DNA of 64,000 nucleotides, from assembly GCA_943846675.1 (NCBI GenBank), contig OX044357.1, positions 1 to 64,000 of the forward strand. The letters are read 5' to 3'. Shown piece by piece: positions 24,583 through 34,600 of the stretch. The DNA is from UBA987 sp002292105 (GTDB lineage: Bacteria > Bacteroidota > Bacteroidia > NS11-12g > UBA9320). The notes beneath the pieces were generated by a model. It was not told the DNA's origin and searched no databases. It saw only the letters and a program-made list of their open reading frames with translations. Each line of letters begins with the position of its first letter. Positions within the stretch are counted from its first letter, which is position 1. A program made the translations under genes and the position numbers.

Positions 24583-26112
24583 TTACCGAACCACACTAAT
24601 AGGGCCGCTTCCAATCTTGCCATCCATATTGATTGAATAGTAATACTGTCCATTGGCAAGATTTTCGGGTATATCCCATATCAAATCACCAGAATCAGAC
24701 TGTGACTTTTGTAAGTCATACAAGACCTTACCGTTAACATCATAAATACGAATGTGAAGTGATTGATAAGACAAATCTCCGAGACTAAAATGGACCTTAT
24801 TCTGTGCTGGATTTGGATAGGCCATTATGTGTATTGTTTCCAGTTCATTAACTCTTAACGTGGTTAAAGCTTCTATATCTCTGTCTTCATCTCCCGTTTG
24901 ATAAGGCAGATAATGAAAATATATCAAAAACATTTCATCCGTTGTATTTAACCCAGGTCGTACCGTTACTGGAGGATTACTGGGGTTATGTGTGTTTTTA
25001 CTTGTATTGTCGTAAGTACCATGTCCGTGGATTGTACTGTATTTGGGCAGCTTCTTAATCTTTTTGAAAAATAAGAACTCTTGCCATTCAAAATCCCAAT
25101 GCGGAATATTCACAAATGGAATTGTATCATTTGTATTTGTTATGGCATAAGATCCAATTCTACTTCCTAGCAAATGCATGTGAGGAAAAACACTTAGAAT
25201 AGAATATTCATTATTGCCAATATTGGTTTGTGCATTTACATTGGTTTCTTTATTGGCGGGCAATACAAATTGCCAATTCTCAATCAATGAACTGGTCGAT
25301 ACTTCACGTATTTGGGTCGCATCATCATAAAACCAAAAACGAATAATGGTGCTATCTACCATTCCAAATGAGCCCTCTGGATAGTGCATGGCCAAAACAA
25401 TATTTGAACCTGCTTTTATTGAAAATCCCAAGTTAAAATCACTTCCATTTGTTGGAAAAACCGTTGGAGGAGACCCAGGTACGTAGCCTCCAAGGAGTCC
25501 TTTAGTAGGACCCGTGCATACTCCAGCGGTTGTATCTGTCGGATAGTTTCCCGTACCATCTATGTAAACTAAAGCATGGTGTACGATGGCATGATTACCT
25601 GGTATGACCTCGAAGCCTCTAATTCTTTTATCTTTCGTAAGCCCAGTTGGCACTGAGAAACAAACATAATCATCTCCAGTTGCAGTGGCCTTGCTGGCAT
25701 ACACAGGCATTTTAAGCTCCAAGTCTGGCTTTTGTGTAATGAATCCTTTTGTTCCGTATACAGGTGGTGGTGGCGTCTGAGAAGCATCTCCTTCTGGGCT
25801 GCCTTTATCAATCCAATCTAGAATTGTTACTTTCTCTTCTGTTGTTAAAACACGCTCATGCGCATAGCGTTCATATTTTGTGTCTGCAATCCAAGGCGGC
25901 ATACTTCCAGATTCTATGCTACCCTTTATACTGAAAATATTCGGCTTAACATCTGCATAGGACAACAAAGAAAAGGGCGCGATTCCATTTGGGTTATGAC
26001 AATTCGAACAATTGTCATAGACAATTTGTGCTACGTTTTTACTCCAGGTATTTTGCGCCATGGACAGGGTCGCAGTCAAGATCATTCCAATAACAAAAAC
26101 TCCTTTTTTCAT
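24583..26112 (-). CDS. Exported cytochrome c / copper monooxygenase-like protein with T9SS sorting domain
   Basis: This 509-residue protein has a signal peptide (1-19). A short heme c segment follows (CSNCH at 35-39, with GSMPPW further on as a possible distal Met). The PHM-like monooxygenase region carries HHALVYI and HMHLLG, the His clusters expected for the two copper sites of type II ascorbate-dependent monooxygenases, plus a further HGHG. The last 80 residues are a T9SS type A sorting domain (AYPNPAQNKVHFSL, IYDVNGKVLY). Inference: a surface or secreted redox enzyme. The substrate is unknown. It is 44 bases downstream of the gene at 26157 on the same strand. Confidence 0.78.
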   Translation of the reverse strand: MKKGVFVIGMILTATLSMAQNTWSKNVAQIVYDNCSNCHNPNGIAPFSLLSYADVKPNIFSIKGSIESGSMPPWIADTKYERYAHERVLTTEEKVTILDWIDKGSPEGDASQTPPPPVYGTKGFITQKPDLELKMPVYASKATATGDDYVCFSVPTGLTKDKRIRGFEVIPGNHAIVHHALVYIDGTGNYPTDTTAGVCTGPTKGLLGGYVPGSPPTVFPTNGSDFNLGFSIKAGSNIVLAMHYPEGSFGMVDSTIIRFWFYDDATQIREVSTSSLIENWQFVLPANKETNVNAQTNIGNNEYSILSVFPHMHLLGSRIGSYAITNTNDTIPFVNIPHWDFEWQEFLFFKKIKKLPKYSTIHGHGTYDNTSKNTHNPSNPPVTVRPGLNTTDEMFLIYFHYLPYQTGDEDRDIEALTTLRVNELETIHIMAYPNPAQNKVHFSLGDLSYQSLHIRIYDVNGKVLYDLQKSQSDSGDLIWDIPENLANGQYYYSINMDGKIGSGPISVVR

Positions 26113-26156
26113 AATTTCAACATTTACAATGCATTGATTTTTAGCTGATTGAGGGC

Positions 26157-27920
26157 TTAACGAAATACATGAACTTCTCCTTTATACTGTTTGGACATGT
26201 GTACATCTTTAAACTCAATCATCCAAATATAAATATCTTGCTGAACAATAGTGTCTAATCTTTTACCATTCCACCCGTCTGAAATATCATCGGTTTCAAA
26301 TAAAAGTTCGCCCCAGAGATTGTATATCCTAAAGCGATAACTGTTAATTTGACAACAAACATTTGACGTAATTATTGGTTTGAAAATCTCATTCAGGTTG
26401 TCCGAATTGGGCGAAAAAGCATTTGGCAGACAAACTTTAATGCCATCACAACCCTCAACTTGAACATGAATACTGTCTCTTATCGTTTCACAACCACCGA
26501 CTACTTCAACAACGTATGTCCCTGATTCATTCACTGAAATTCTAGCGTTTTGGTCTGCGTTACTCCAGAGGTAAGAAATCCCACCTGTGACTGATGCATC
26601 TAAACTAAATGCACTTCCATCACAAATCAATGTGTCCAAACCCAGATCCAAATTCAAATTACTTCCACGAAAAATCTCTATGCTATCAACGGCACTGCAA
26701 CCATCCCGTTCAATTTTTACTGCGTAAACTCCTGGTTTATTTATAGTTATAAATGAATCTGAACTTCCATTAGACCATGTAAACGCAACGTTGTTAATGT
26801 CCAAAGAAAGGACCAAAGAATCACCGTCGCACAATGGTCTGTCTTTGCCTAAATCCAAATTTTCAAAGGGTTTTACGTACATCCACTTTGACATTGTATC
26901 TCGAACAAACTGATTACTACTCACAAGGGTTACCAAATAATTACCAGGGACTTTATAGCATATATCTGTCGGGTTCTTAGTTGCCGATTGCGTTGTTTCT
27001 GCACCTTCAAATATCCAGTTGTACAATGTCGGAATTGTGGTGTTCTCAACTGTAGTCTTATTCTCAAAATCAATACAAGTTCCAACGCAAATTGTGTCAG
27101 CCATGGCAAAATCCGCTACTACATCGCGATAATTACTGGTAATTTTAAATCCATATGCTAAGTCGTCAGCAGCAAAGCCAACTCTGAAGCTATCCATGTA
27201 CTTAAGTACACCTAATCTTACAGCTGATGTAAAAGTTGGTTTGCCGTCATTAGTGACATTCCGCAAATACGTTTCCCCATTATACATGTCTATAACACAA
27301 GACAACTCATACCAATCACCATTTTGAGCTATGTTATGGGTTACATCAATGAGCACCCTTGACGGGTCAGTTGCCGATCGGGTATCCTGAACCCAACTTT
27401 GATATGGTCTTCCTCCAATATTTATTCCCTCTTTTTGCGACGCCTGATTGTTGACATAGTACGTTGGAGAGCCGAAGTGCTTGTAATCCGCCGGTATAAA
27501 AAACAAGTATGCTTCATCATACGCTGGAATGTCCTGATCGGAATAAAACATACTGGTCAATTGAATTGGCAAGTTTGTTTTGTCGAAAATTTCTTTGGTA
27601 TAAATAGGTACAGCTGATGCGCCAAATCCAGTTTGCGTTGGAAGGTCACCGCCATAAAATACAGAATCTACACCTGAAGCTCCAAAATGAATGGATCCTG
27701 CAGGCACACCAACAGCATAATTGTCTGCGAATGATTCAGCCACTAAAGCATTTGTTACTGTAGAATAATCCGTCGGAGCATATTGCCCGTTTTGCGGAGT
27801 CGGTTCTTCATTAAGCTGTGCGGCTGACGGGTCTAACCGGTAAACTTTTGATGTATGTGCGTTAACAGATGAACATCCAATTGTAACGACCAAAAGAACA
27901 CCAATTATACTTAGTTTCAC
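26157..27920 (-). CDS. Exported PKD-domain protein with T9SS type B (CHU_C) sorting domain
   Basis: This 587-residue protein starts with a lipoprotein-like signal (VVTIGCSSV). The region to about 270 is unassigned. A PKD-type domain follows (about 285-350, ICVGTCIDFENKT, ATKNPTDICYKVPGNYLVTL), then two Ig-like repeats each starting LDLG-D--LCDG/ICDG. The C-terminus is the gliding-motility type B sorting domain (VCLPNAFSPNSDNLNEIFKP, FRIYNLWGELLFET, DGWNG). Type B cargo is often shed or linked to gliding/adhesion functions. It is probably co-transcribed with the monooxygenase-like gene downstream. Confidence 0.8.
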   Translation of the reverse strand: MKLSIIGVLLVVTIGCSSVNAHTSKVYRLDPSAAQLNEEPTPQNGQYAPTDYSTVTNALVAESFADNYAVGVPAGSIHFGASGVDSVFYGGDLPTQTGFGASAVPIYTKEIFDKTNLPIQLTSMFYSDQDIPAYDEAYLFFIPADYKHFGSPTYYVNNQASQKEGINIGGRPYQSWVQDTRSATDPSRVLIDVTHNIAQNGDWYELSCVIDMYNGETYLRNVTNDGKPTFTSAVRLGVLKYMDSFRVGFAADDLAYGFKITSNYRDVVADFAMADTICVGTCIDFENKTTVENTTIPTLYNWIFEGAETTQSATKNPTDICYKVPGNYLVTLVSSNQFVRDTMSKWMYVKPFENLDLGKDRPLCDGDSLVLSLDINNVAFTWSNGSSDSFITINKPGVYAVKIERDGCSAVDSIEIFRGSNLNLDLGLDTLICDGSAFSLDASVTGGISYLWSNADQNARISVNESGTYVVEVVGGCETIRDSIHVQVEGCDGIKVCLPNAFSPNSDNLNEIFKPIITSNVCCQINSYRFRIYNLWGELLFETDDISDGWNGKRLDTIVQQDIYIWMIEFKDVHMSKQYKGEVHVFR

Positions 27921-27959
27921 TTCACCAAAGATACTTTAAATACTTGGCAGCAAAACGCT

Positions 27960-28109
27960 CTATCGTTTAGCATAAAGCAGTTTCAATAGCTTTAAAACCC
28001 GACGTAAGTCTCCTGTTGATTTAATCCTGTCACTCATATCAACCATAGAAAATACCGGAGTAGTGTTGTTCTCGAAATCAAGATTTCTAAACCTCTCAGC
28101 ATCTAGCAT
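27960..28109 (-). CDS. Possible 49-residue small protein
   Basis: The ATG at 28109 follows an in-frame TAA. The frame reads MLDAERFRNLDFENNTTPVF, then MVDMSDRIKS and a basic helical end LLKLLYAKR. It lies 39 bases upstream of the PKD-protein gene on the same strand. Composition is gene-like, but no family or ribosome-binding site was recognised. It could equally be the tail of a lost gene. Confidence 0.3.
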   Translation of the reverse strand: MLDAERFRNLDFENNTTPVFSMVDMSDRIKSTGDLRRVLKLLKLLYAKR

Positions 28110-28308
28110 TTAGGTTTTCTAATAGTTCGTGAATTACTTTAACTTATACCATTCTTGCACTTGTCCTTATTGTACGTGTAAAATGCCTGTTTGTGTCAAT
28201 ATTAGAAAATATGTCTCAATTTGGGTTTGCGCATTTGGGGGTTAACGGTGAATGGCGTCTATATAATGGTGAACGGTATAGATCAGTCGGTAAAGGACAT
28301 TACTTGTT
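28110..28308. other. Intergenic region
   Basis: This is the divergent-promoter interval between the minus-strand genes and the exported protein at 28348. I see no gene, only direct repeats of GGTGAA(T/C)GG (about 28247 and 28269). Confidence 0.4.
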
Positions 28309-28347
28309 TTGGTCGAATTATTGGTATACCTAAAAAAAGTAGTTAAA

Positions 28348-29391
28348 ATGAAATCAATAAAGCATTTACTCATATTGTTCCTTGTTTGCGGCACATCAAT
28401 AGTTTCCGTGCAAGCCAGCAATCAATGTATTACTTCGGACAAATATTGGACAGACATATCCACTCAATTGAGTAACCTGTCAAGTGGAGACACACTATTC
28501 ATTGAAAAGGAATTAAAGCTAAAAAAGGGCAGTTGGACTGAGTTAAGCGCCATAGGAGTGACTATTGTTATAAAGAACGGTGGGGAACTGAAATTTAAAG
28601 AAAAAGGTGATAAGTGGGTCGAACTAAAGCTGGGTCAAAACTCGAAAGTAGTAATCCTAAACGGAGGTAAAATAACGGCTGATAAATGTTCGGGCCGTAA
28701 ATGCCTGTTCATCGACAATACAGCTGTTGCCACTGGAAGTGGCGATGCAACCGGCGACGACACGTATTTTGGTTCCAGCGACAACTATACAGACCCCAAT
28801 GGAACGCTTCCAAGTTTAGTTGCGGTCACCGATTCAGGGCGCTTAGACGCTAATGGGGCTTTGCCTGTTTCTTGGGGTCCTTTGAGCGTAACAGAATTTA
28901 ATCAGTCAACTTTAAATTTGAAGTGGTCAACACTTACGGAAATAAATAACAGCCATTTCGAAGTTCATGTGAGTAGAGACGGTGTTAATTGGGACGTATC
29001 TCAGATCGTTGAATCTGAGGCCGCTGGAGGAAACAGTTTTGTTCGATTGGATTATTTATCTTTAATCCCCTTACCTGAACATTTTTCTCTTTTTTATCTG
29101 AGATTAAAACAATTCGACTTCGACGGGACTGCTGATTTCAGTCGGATTGTGATGTTCAAGCGTTCAAACTTGAAAGACCCAATTTTGGCCACAGTAGGGC
29201 AACGAACCATGGAAATTACTGGCAATGATTATTCGCACCTTTCGGTATACGAATCTAATGGCCAGCTCGTTTGGGATCTGAACTTGGACGGAACGGTGAA
29301 GTTAGAATTTCAAAATACAGGTGCACATTGGTTTCTATTTAGAACAAAATCCAATCAAATTCTTCAAGTTAAACAGATGGTGTCCTACTAA
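28348..29391 (+). CDS. Exported hypothetical protein with T9SS-cargo C-terminal region
   Basis: I chose ATG 28348 because it gives a clean signal peptide (MKSIKHLLILFLVCGTSIVS). The upstream start would add 13 unlikely residues. The mature protein has a short beta-helix-like region (about 40-125, KNGGELKFKEKG, VVILNGGKI). The recurring flavobacterial domain LPVSWGPLSVTEFNQSTLNL with EINNSHFEVHVSRDGVNWD follows, and the C-terminus resembles a sorting domain without the usual PNP motif (LSVYESNGQLVWDL, HWFLFRTKSN). Total length is 347 residues. The role is unknown. Confidence 0.65.
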   Translation: MKSIKHLLILFLVCGTSIVSVQASNQCITSDKYWTDISTQLSNLSSGDTLFIEKELKLKKGSWTELSAIGVTIVIKNGGELKFKEKGDKWVELKLGQNSKVVILNGGKITADKCSGRKCLFIDNTAVATGSGDATGDDTYFGSSDNYTDPNGTLPSLVAVTDSGRLDANGALPVSWGPLSVTEFNQSTLNLKWSTLTEINNSHFEVHVSRDGVNWDVSQIVESEAAGGNSFVRLDYLSLIPLPEHFSLFYLRLKQFDFDGTADFSRIVMFKRSNLKDPILATVGQRTMEITGNDYSHLSVYESNGQLVWDLNLDGTVKLEFQNTGAHWFLFRTKSNQILQVKQMVSY

Positions 29392-29750
29392 TAAGTCACC
29401 ATCTTGGGTATAGTTGTGCTACTTGTGGTAGCATTGCTAAACTCGCGTGTATTCGTTGTTCATTGAGCCTCTTATGGTCAAAATCGGAGGCAGCACGCAT
29501 CCTGTAATTACCTAAAAACAATAAAATATATTTCTGCATTGATTAGGTCTAACAACCAATCGGTATTGAGATAATTTTGTGCGAATCAACTTGAAATGAC
29601 AAGGGCAGTGCCGCATGCTTCATTGTATCGTTTCCCGTGCTCAGTCTCAATGGAACTAAAAATCGAGTTTGTAACAACAGTAGTTAAAGGAGTAGATGAA
29701 TTTGATGGGTTTCATAGAATTATGTTTTAATACTACTTTATTACCAAAAC
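29392..29750. other. Intergenic region, 359 bp
   Basis: No gene, RNA or repeat was recognised between the convergent genes, apart from the terminator at its right end. Confidence 0.4.
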
Positions 29751-29782
29751 ATAAAAAGGTAACCCTGTCTGGATTACCTTTT
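29751..29782 (-). terminator. Terminator of the heme c lipoprotein gene
   Basis: On the minus strand AAAAGGTAA and TTACCTTTT arms flank an 11-base loop and continue into T5. It lies 24 bases after the stop at 29806. Confidence 0.7.
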
Positions 29783-29805
29783 AGATTTTATAGGGTACTT
29801 CTTGT

Positions 29806-30426
29806 CTATTCTTCTAGCAAGCCATCTGTTTTCCATTGTTCAATTAAGGCCAGGGTAGCAGCGTCTAGTTTCGAGCCACCAAACGGCATAAATCCAGCAG
29901 TTCCCTCTGCACGGTTCACACGGTTTAAAATGCCGTCTACACCTGCACTCGCTTTGGCAAATTCCGTATAGGTTGTATTGCCTCCACCAGCTACATGGCA
30001 AGGTTTACATGAGTTGGCGATGGCAGGTTGGATGTTAGCCTTAAATGTAATTTTGGCTTTCTCTTTAACTTCGATTGTCAATGCATCTGCAAACTCTTTA
30101 GAACCTGCCTCATTTGTAGCTGTCACGCTTACCTTATAGGTTCCAGTAACTGCGGCACTTGCAGAAACAACTCCTGAATTTTTATCAATCGTAATCTTCG
30201 AACCTGCGTCAGGAGAAGTGGTAATGGAATAGGTTATCGGTGTTGTTCCATCCACTGACGGAGCTTCTGAAACGACAGCTACTCCCTCTTCAGTACGGAT
30301 TGAATTTGGCTCATATTTCAAACTTGAAGGTGCCATTGCGGAAGGTGTGGTAGTTTCGTCATTACAAGCGTATATCAATGTTCCGGCAAGCATTACTATA
30401 ACTAATCCTTTAATTGTGTTTTTCAT
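29806..30426 (-). CDS. Lipoprotein with cadherin-like domain and cytochrome c domain
   Basis: This 206-residue protein has a lipobox ending IYACND (lipidated Cys 21). Residues 36-122 form an Ig/cadherin-like sandwich (SSLKYEPNSIRTEEGVAVV, ITIDKNSGVVSASAAVTGTY). The C-terminal heme c domain has CKPCH at 140-144 and GFMPFGG (Met 180) as the likely sixth ligand. Such monoheme domains occur in Bacteroidota outer-membrane lipoproteins in electron transfer. The physiological partner is not evident. The gene is divergent from the barrel gene at 30644. Confidence 0.7.
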   Translation of the reverse strand: MKNTIKGLVIVMLAGTLIYACNDETTTPSAMAPSSLKYEPNSIRTEEGVAVVSEAPSVDGTTPITYSITTSPDAGSKITIDKNSGVVSASAAVTGTYKVSVTATNEAGSKEFADALTIEVKEKAKITFKANIQPAIANSCKPCHVAGGGNTTYTEFAKASAGVDGILNRVNRAEGTAGFMPFGGSKLDAATLALIEQWKTDGLLEE

Positions 30427-30643
30427 TCTGTTTTTTTTGATTCCGCCAAAATAAGCTTGAATTCAAAATAAATTAGTCATGTATCGCATTTAAGACTTTT
30501 TAGTGACGAACGTGATGCAACGATTTCACTCAAAATTGGACTAACCTAATACGAAACGTCATCAAATCGTAGTATCTGACTGATTATTTGGTTCAATTAT
30601 GCGAAATGAGGCAACAAAACGTTTAGGAATAAATAACGCAGTT

Positions 30644-31510
30644 ATGGTACGATACATTTTTCTCAGCATCGCAATTGGTTTTGGTTCTTTGGCATTTGGA
30701 CAGTTTGTAAAAGGAAATTCTTGGTCGTACTCGTTTTATTTGGGGGCTAGCAATATATTAGGCGATTTAGGCGGTAATGCTGAAAATTCTTATTCTGACT
30801 TCCGTGACATCGACTACCAAGCATTGCGTCCAGCAATCGGAGTTGGCATACAACACCACAAAAGAAACGTGACGTACAGTTCTGAAATACTTTTCACACA
30901 ATTGGTTGGTAACGACGCTCACACCAACAATAATTCAAGAAACGCAAGAAACTTGAGCGTTCGAACGGATTTAATAGAAGCCAACATTAAGTCAGAGGTT
31001 ATGCCGTTTAAGAAAGGAAGTCGCTTTGCAGGTTTGTACTTTAATGCAGGGTTGGGAGGCATCTATTTTCAACCAAAAGCCAAGTATGATGGAACATGGT
31101 ACAAGCTGCGCCCGCTAGGCACTGAGGGACAAAACTACATATCGGGATTAAACCCCTATAAAAAATTTAGCCTTGTTATTCCTTTTGGTACCGGTTACAA
31201 AATCAACATCAACCGATTTACGACCATGAAAGTCGATTTAAGTTTACGTAAATCATTTACAGACTATTTGGATGACGTTAGTACAAATTATGCGAACAGT
31301 TCTCAAATTGCAGAAGCAGGTGGATCCGTCGCTGGCTTATTAAGCAATAGATCCAGGGTAACTGCTGTTGAAGGAAGCCAACGCGGTAATCCGCAATCGA
31401 AAGACAACTACTATTTCATCGGTTTAAAACTCGAGAGAACAATTGGTGCAAAGAAGTATGACGACTGTACCAATTTCGAAATTCCTTCAAGAAAATCGAA
31501 AAAGCGCTAG
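30644..31510 (+). CDS. PorG-like / DUF6089 outer-membrane beta-barrel
   Basis: The start at ATG 30644 gives a standard signal peptide (MVRYIFLSIAIGFGSLAFGQ). The longer frame from 30599 would place 15 polar residues ahead of it. The mature barrel begins WSYSFYLGASNILGDLGGNA, the hallmark of PorG/DUF6089 proteins, and contains GLYFNAGLGGIYFQP and SLRKSFTDYLDDVSTNY, also typical. PorG is an accessory barrel of the type IX secretion machinery. Several DUF6089 paralogues usually exist per genome, so a direct T9SS role here is only suggested. Confidence 0.72.
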   Translation: MVRYIFLSIAIGFGSLAFGQFVKGNSWSYSFYLGASNILGDLGGNAENSYSDFRDIDYQALRPAIGVGIQHHKRNVTYSSEILFTQLVGNDAHTNNNSRNARNLSVRTDLIEANIKSEVMPFKKGSRFAGLYFNAGLGGIYFQPKAKYDGTWYKLRPLGTEGQNYISGLNPYKKFSLVIPFGTGYKININRFTTMKVDLSLRKSFTDYLDDVSTNYANSSQIAEAGGSVAGLLSNRSRVTAVEGSQRGNPQSKDNYYFIGLKLERTIGAKKYDDCTNFEIPSRKSKKR

Positions 31511-31670
31511 GACGCAAATAAGCCTAACGTAGTGTCAGCTCTTTTCTGAAATTAGGAATTCGTATACTGGATGGAATGGTAAAATTCCATTAAAGCTTGT
31601 CAGACTATCCATAGTCAGGGCGTTGTTACCTTAATTTTTCTTATACTCGTATAACTTCAATTGTCTTACA

Positions 31671-34600
31671 ATGTATAAGCCTACAACCCGTCGATTCCTT
31701 TTTGCATTTCTTTTGTTTCTCTCTGCAGGTGCTGGATTCAGTCAAAATGCAGGAGCATATAAATGCCTAGATTTTGATGGCACAAACGATTACGTGCTCA
31801 TCAAAGACCATGCATCCTTAAACTCTGATTCCACCATAACAGTTGAAGCTTGGATTAAGGCCGACAATTATGGACGTAATGTTTTTGACAATAGCATATT
31901 CTGCAAACATGGCTGGTCACGAGGCAATTTAGGTTATGTTTTGCGATGTGGTGCTGGCGGAAAGTTGTCTTTTAACTTCGCTGATGTCAACGGAACCTGG
32001 CGAGAGGTGTCAACCGCTGCTGTAATGAAAACAGGTACCTGGTACCATGTTGCAGGAAGTTATGATGGAGATTCTGTCAACGTATACATTAACGGTGAAC
32101 TGATGGCAACCACGTTGCATACCGGATCAATATCCCCGTCATCTGGTTTAACTGCTCGAATTGGCGATTTGGCTAACGGTGGTGGGCGTTTATTTGACGG
32201 TATGATTGACGAAGTTCGGGTGTGGTCTACTGCGGTGGACGAGCGAACATTGCGTGATTGGATGTGTAGAAAACTTTCAGGATCTCATCCAAATTATAGT
32301 AACCTTGAAGGAAACTGGAAGTTGGACGAAGATTCAGGGACAACCACTAGCGACGCATCTCCTGAATCTAATACCGGCACCCTCACTAACGGTCCATCTG
32401 TCTCTTTATCTGAAGCCGTTTTGGGTGATTCAAGTTTCTATACCTATGGTGGCTCTAAAGTGAGCCTTAAATCTAAATACAACGATATCGTAGAGGTGTC
32501 GAGCATATCAGGAAGCCCTTCTTGTTTCCATGTGGTTGTTGAGTATCAAGCTAATCCTCAGCCCTTGGCAAATGGGTTAAGTGGGCAACTAGATACGACC
32601 CACTTTTACTCTGTGTTCTACCCAGAAGACACGTCTGTAAAATTCACCTTATCCTATGATTTCGGTGACAAAAAAGGGCTAACTAAAGCAGATAAATGTG
32701 GTATCGATCTTTTCACAAAAACCACTACATCTTCCGGAACCTGGACTCATGCGGGAGCAAAGTATCATCAAAATGGGGATTCCCTAACCATTCCAAATCA
32801 AAAGCAAAGCGCTTTTGGCATACTCACTTACCCTACCGATTCTAGTTCAATCCTTAGCTCAAGTACAGGGAAGTTTGCATTATGTGGAAACAACACCCTA
32901 GATTTAACCGCAATAGGAAACGATTCCTTTACCTACCTATGGGGACAAAACGACAGTTTTCTCTACAGCGTAACGGGTAATACCCTAACCGTTGATAGCC
33001 CGGCAACCTATTATGTGATCGTAACCAGGAAAGGAACTAACTGTAGTTTTACTTCGGCAAAGGTTAAAATATCCAGGATTAATAAGCCTACAGTTAGTTT
33101 AACCGGATTTAAAGGCGTTTGTGAAAGTGTTGATAGTGTATTGTTAAAAGGTGGCTCACCGAGTGGCGGAATATTCTCAGGCACAGGTGTATCAAATGGT
33201 TATTTTTTGCCAAGCACCGTAAAACAGGGTAGCTACGACATTTCTTATACGTGTACAGATTCTAATCGATGCAGTAATGAAGCAAAACATTCCATACAAG
33301 TTTTTGGACTGCCATCTTTCAATTCCTCAGGCCAACCGTCGTTCTGTAATGACAAAGATTCTGTTGCTTTGACATTCATCACACCAACAGGAGGTACCTA
33401 TAGTGGTGACTTTATTTCCAATAATTACTTTCACATTGACAGCGCAAACAGACAAAACAAATTGTACGCTTTTAGCTACACGTATACCGATGCAAACAAT
33501 TGCGCTAACCGTTTTGACGATTCACTTGAAATAAAATGGGCAACACCTTGCACCCTATCCAAAACTGGACAACTATGTAACCTTGACGACTCGGTTCAAT
33601 TAAAAGGAACCCCGTCAAAAGGTGTGTTTTCCGGAAATGGCGTTTCTTCCAACTATTTTCATCCCAAAGTAGCTGGGGTTGGAACACATAACATCGTTTA
33701 TGCGTTTACAAATTTGTTAAATTGTACGACCACAGATACGCAGCAAATTGTTGTGATACCCAACGGAAAAGCGACTTGGAACCAGCAGGTATCCGAGTGT
33801 CTAAATGGTGACAGCGTTCAACTTACAGGAGGATCTCCGTCTGGGGGTTACTTTATCGTTAACGGAATTACTTCAAATGGTTGGTTTAATCCGAAAACAG
33901 CAAGTTCTGGTAAACACGAATTGGCATACGTTTCGAAAGACACCAACGGTTGTGAAAATAAAGCTTGGGTTTCTGCTACCGTTCACGATACCGCATCAAT
34001 TTCATTCTCTGGCAACACCACATATTGCCTTTTTTTCGATCCAATTGTTTTAAACACCGGACTACCAACGGGTGGAAAATATGCTGGAAATGGCGTTGCC
34101 TCTGATACACTTTTTCCCTCCTTGGCTGGCTATGGTCAACACCCTATTCAATATCAATTTACAAACGCTAAAAACTGCATAAGTACCTCATCGATTGTTT
34201 ATGAAATCTTTAAACCGGATAGTGTTTCTGTTTTTGGAGACAATAAGCTTTGTGTATACAACGACCCTGTAGTATTAAAAACCTATCCAAGTGGAGGAAC
34301 AATTTCTGGAAAAGGAATTATCGGAAGTGTGTTTTCGCCATCCATTAGCGGCCCAGGTAAACACGTAATAACCTATTCAATTTCGGGTTCAAAAGGATGT
34401 AAAGCCATAGATTCTTTAATCATTGAAGTGGGTGCCAAACCGGATGCAAGCTTGTTGCCTCTTGGAAGTATTTGTGAGAATGATGAAGCTTTTGAACTTA
34501 CCAATGGTTCACCAAAAGGACTTGGTCGTTATTGGATAAACGGGACAATGGCAGATTCTATTCACCCCACTGATTTAGGACAAGGGCAATTCTACATTGA

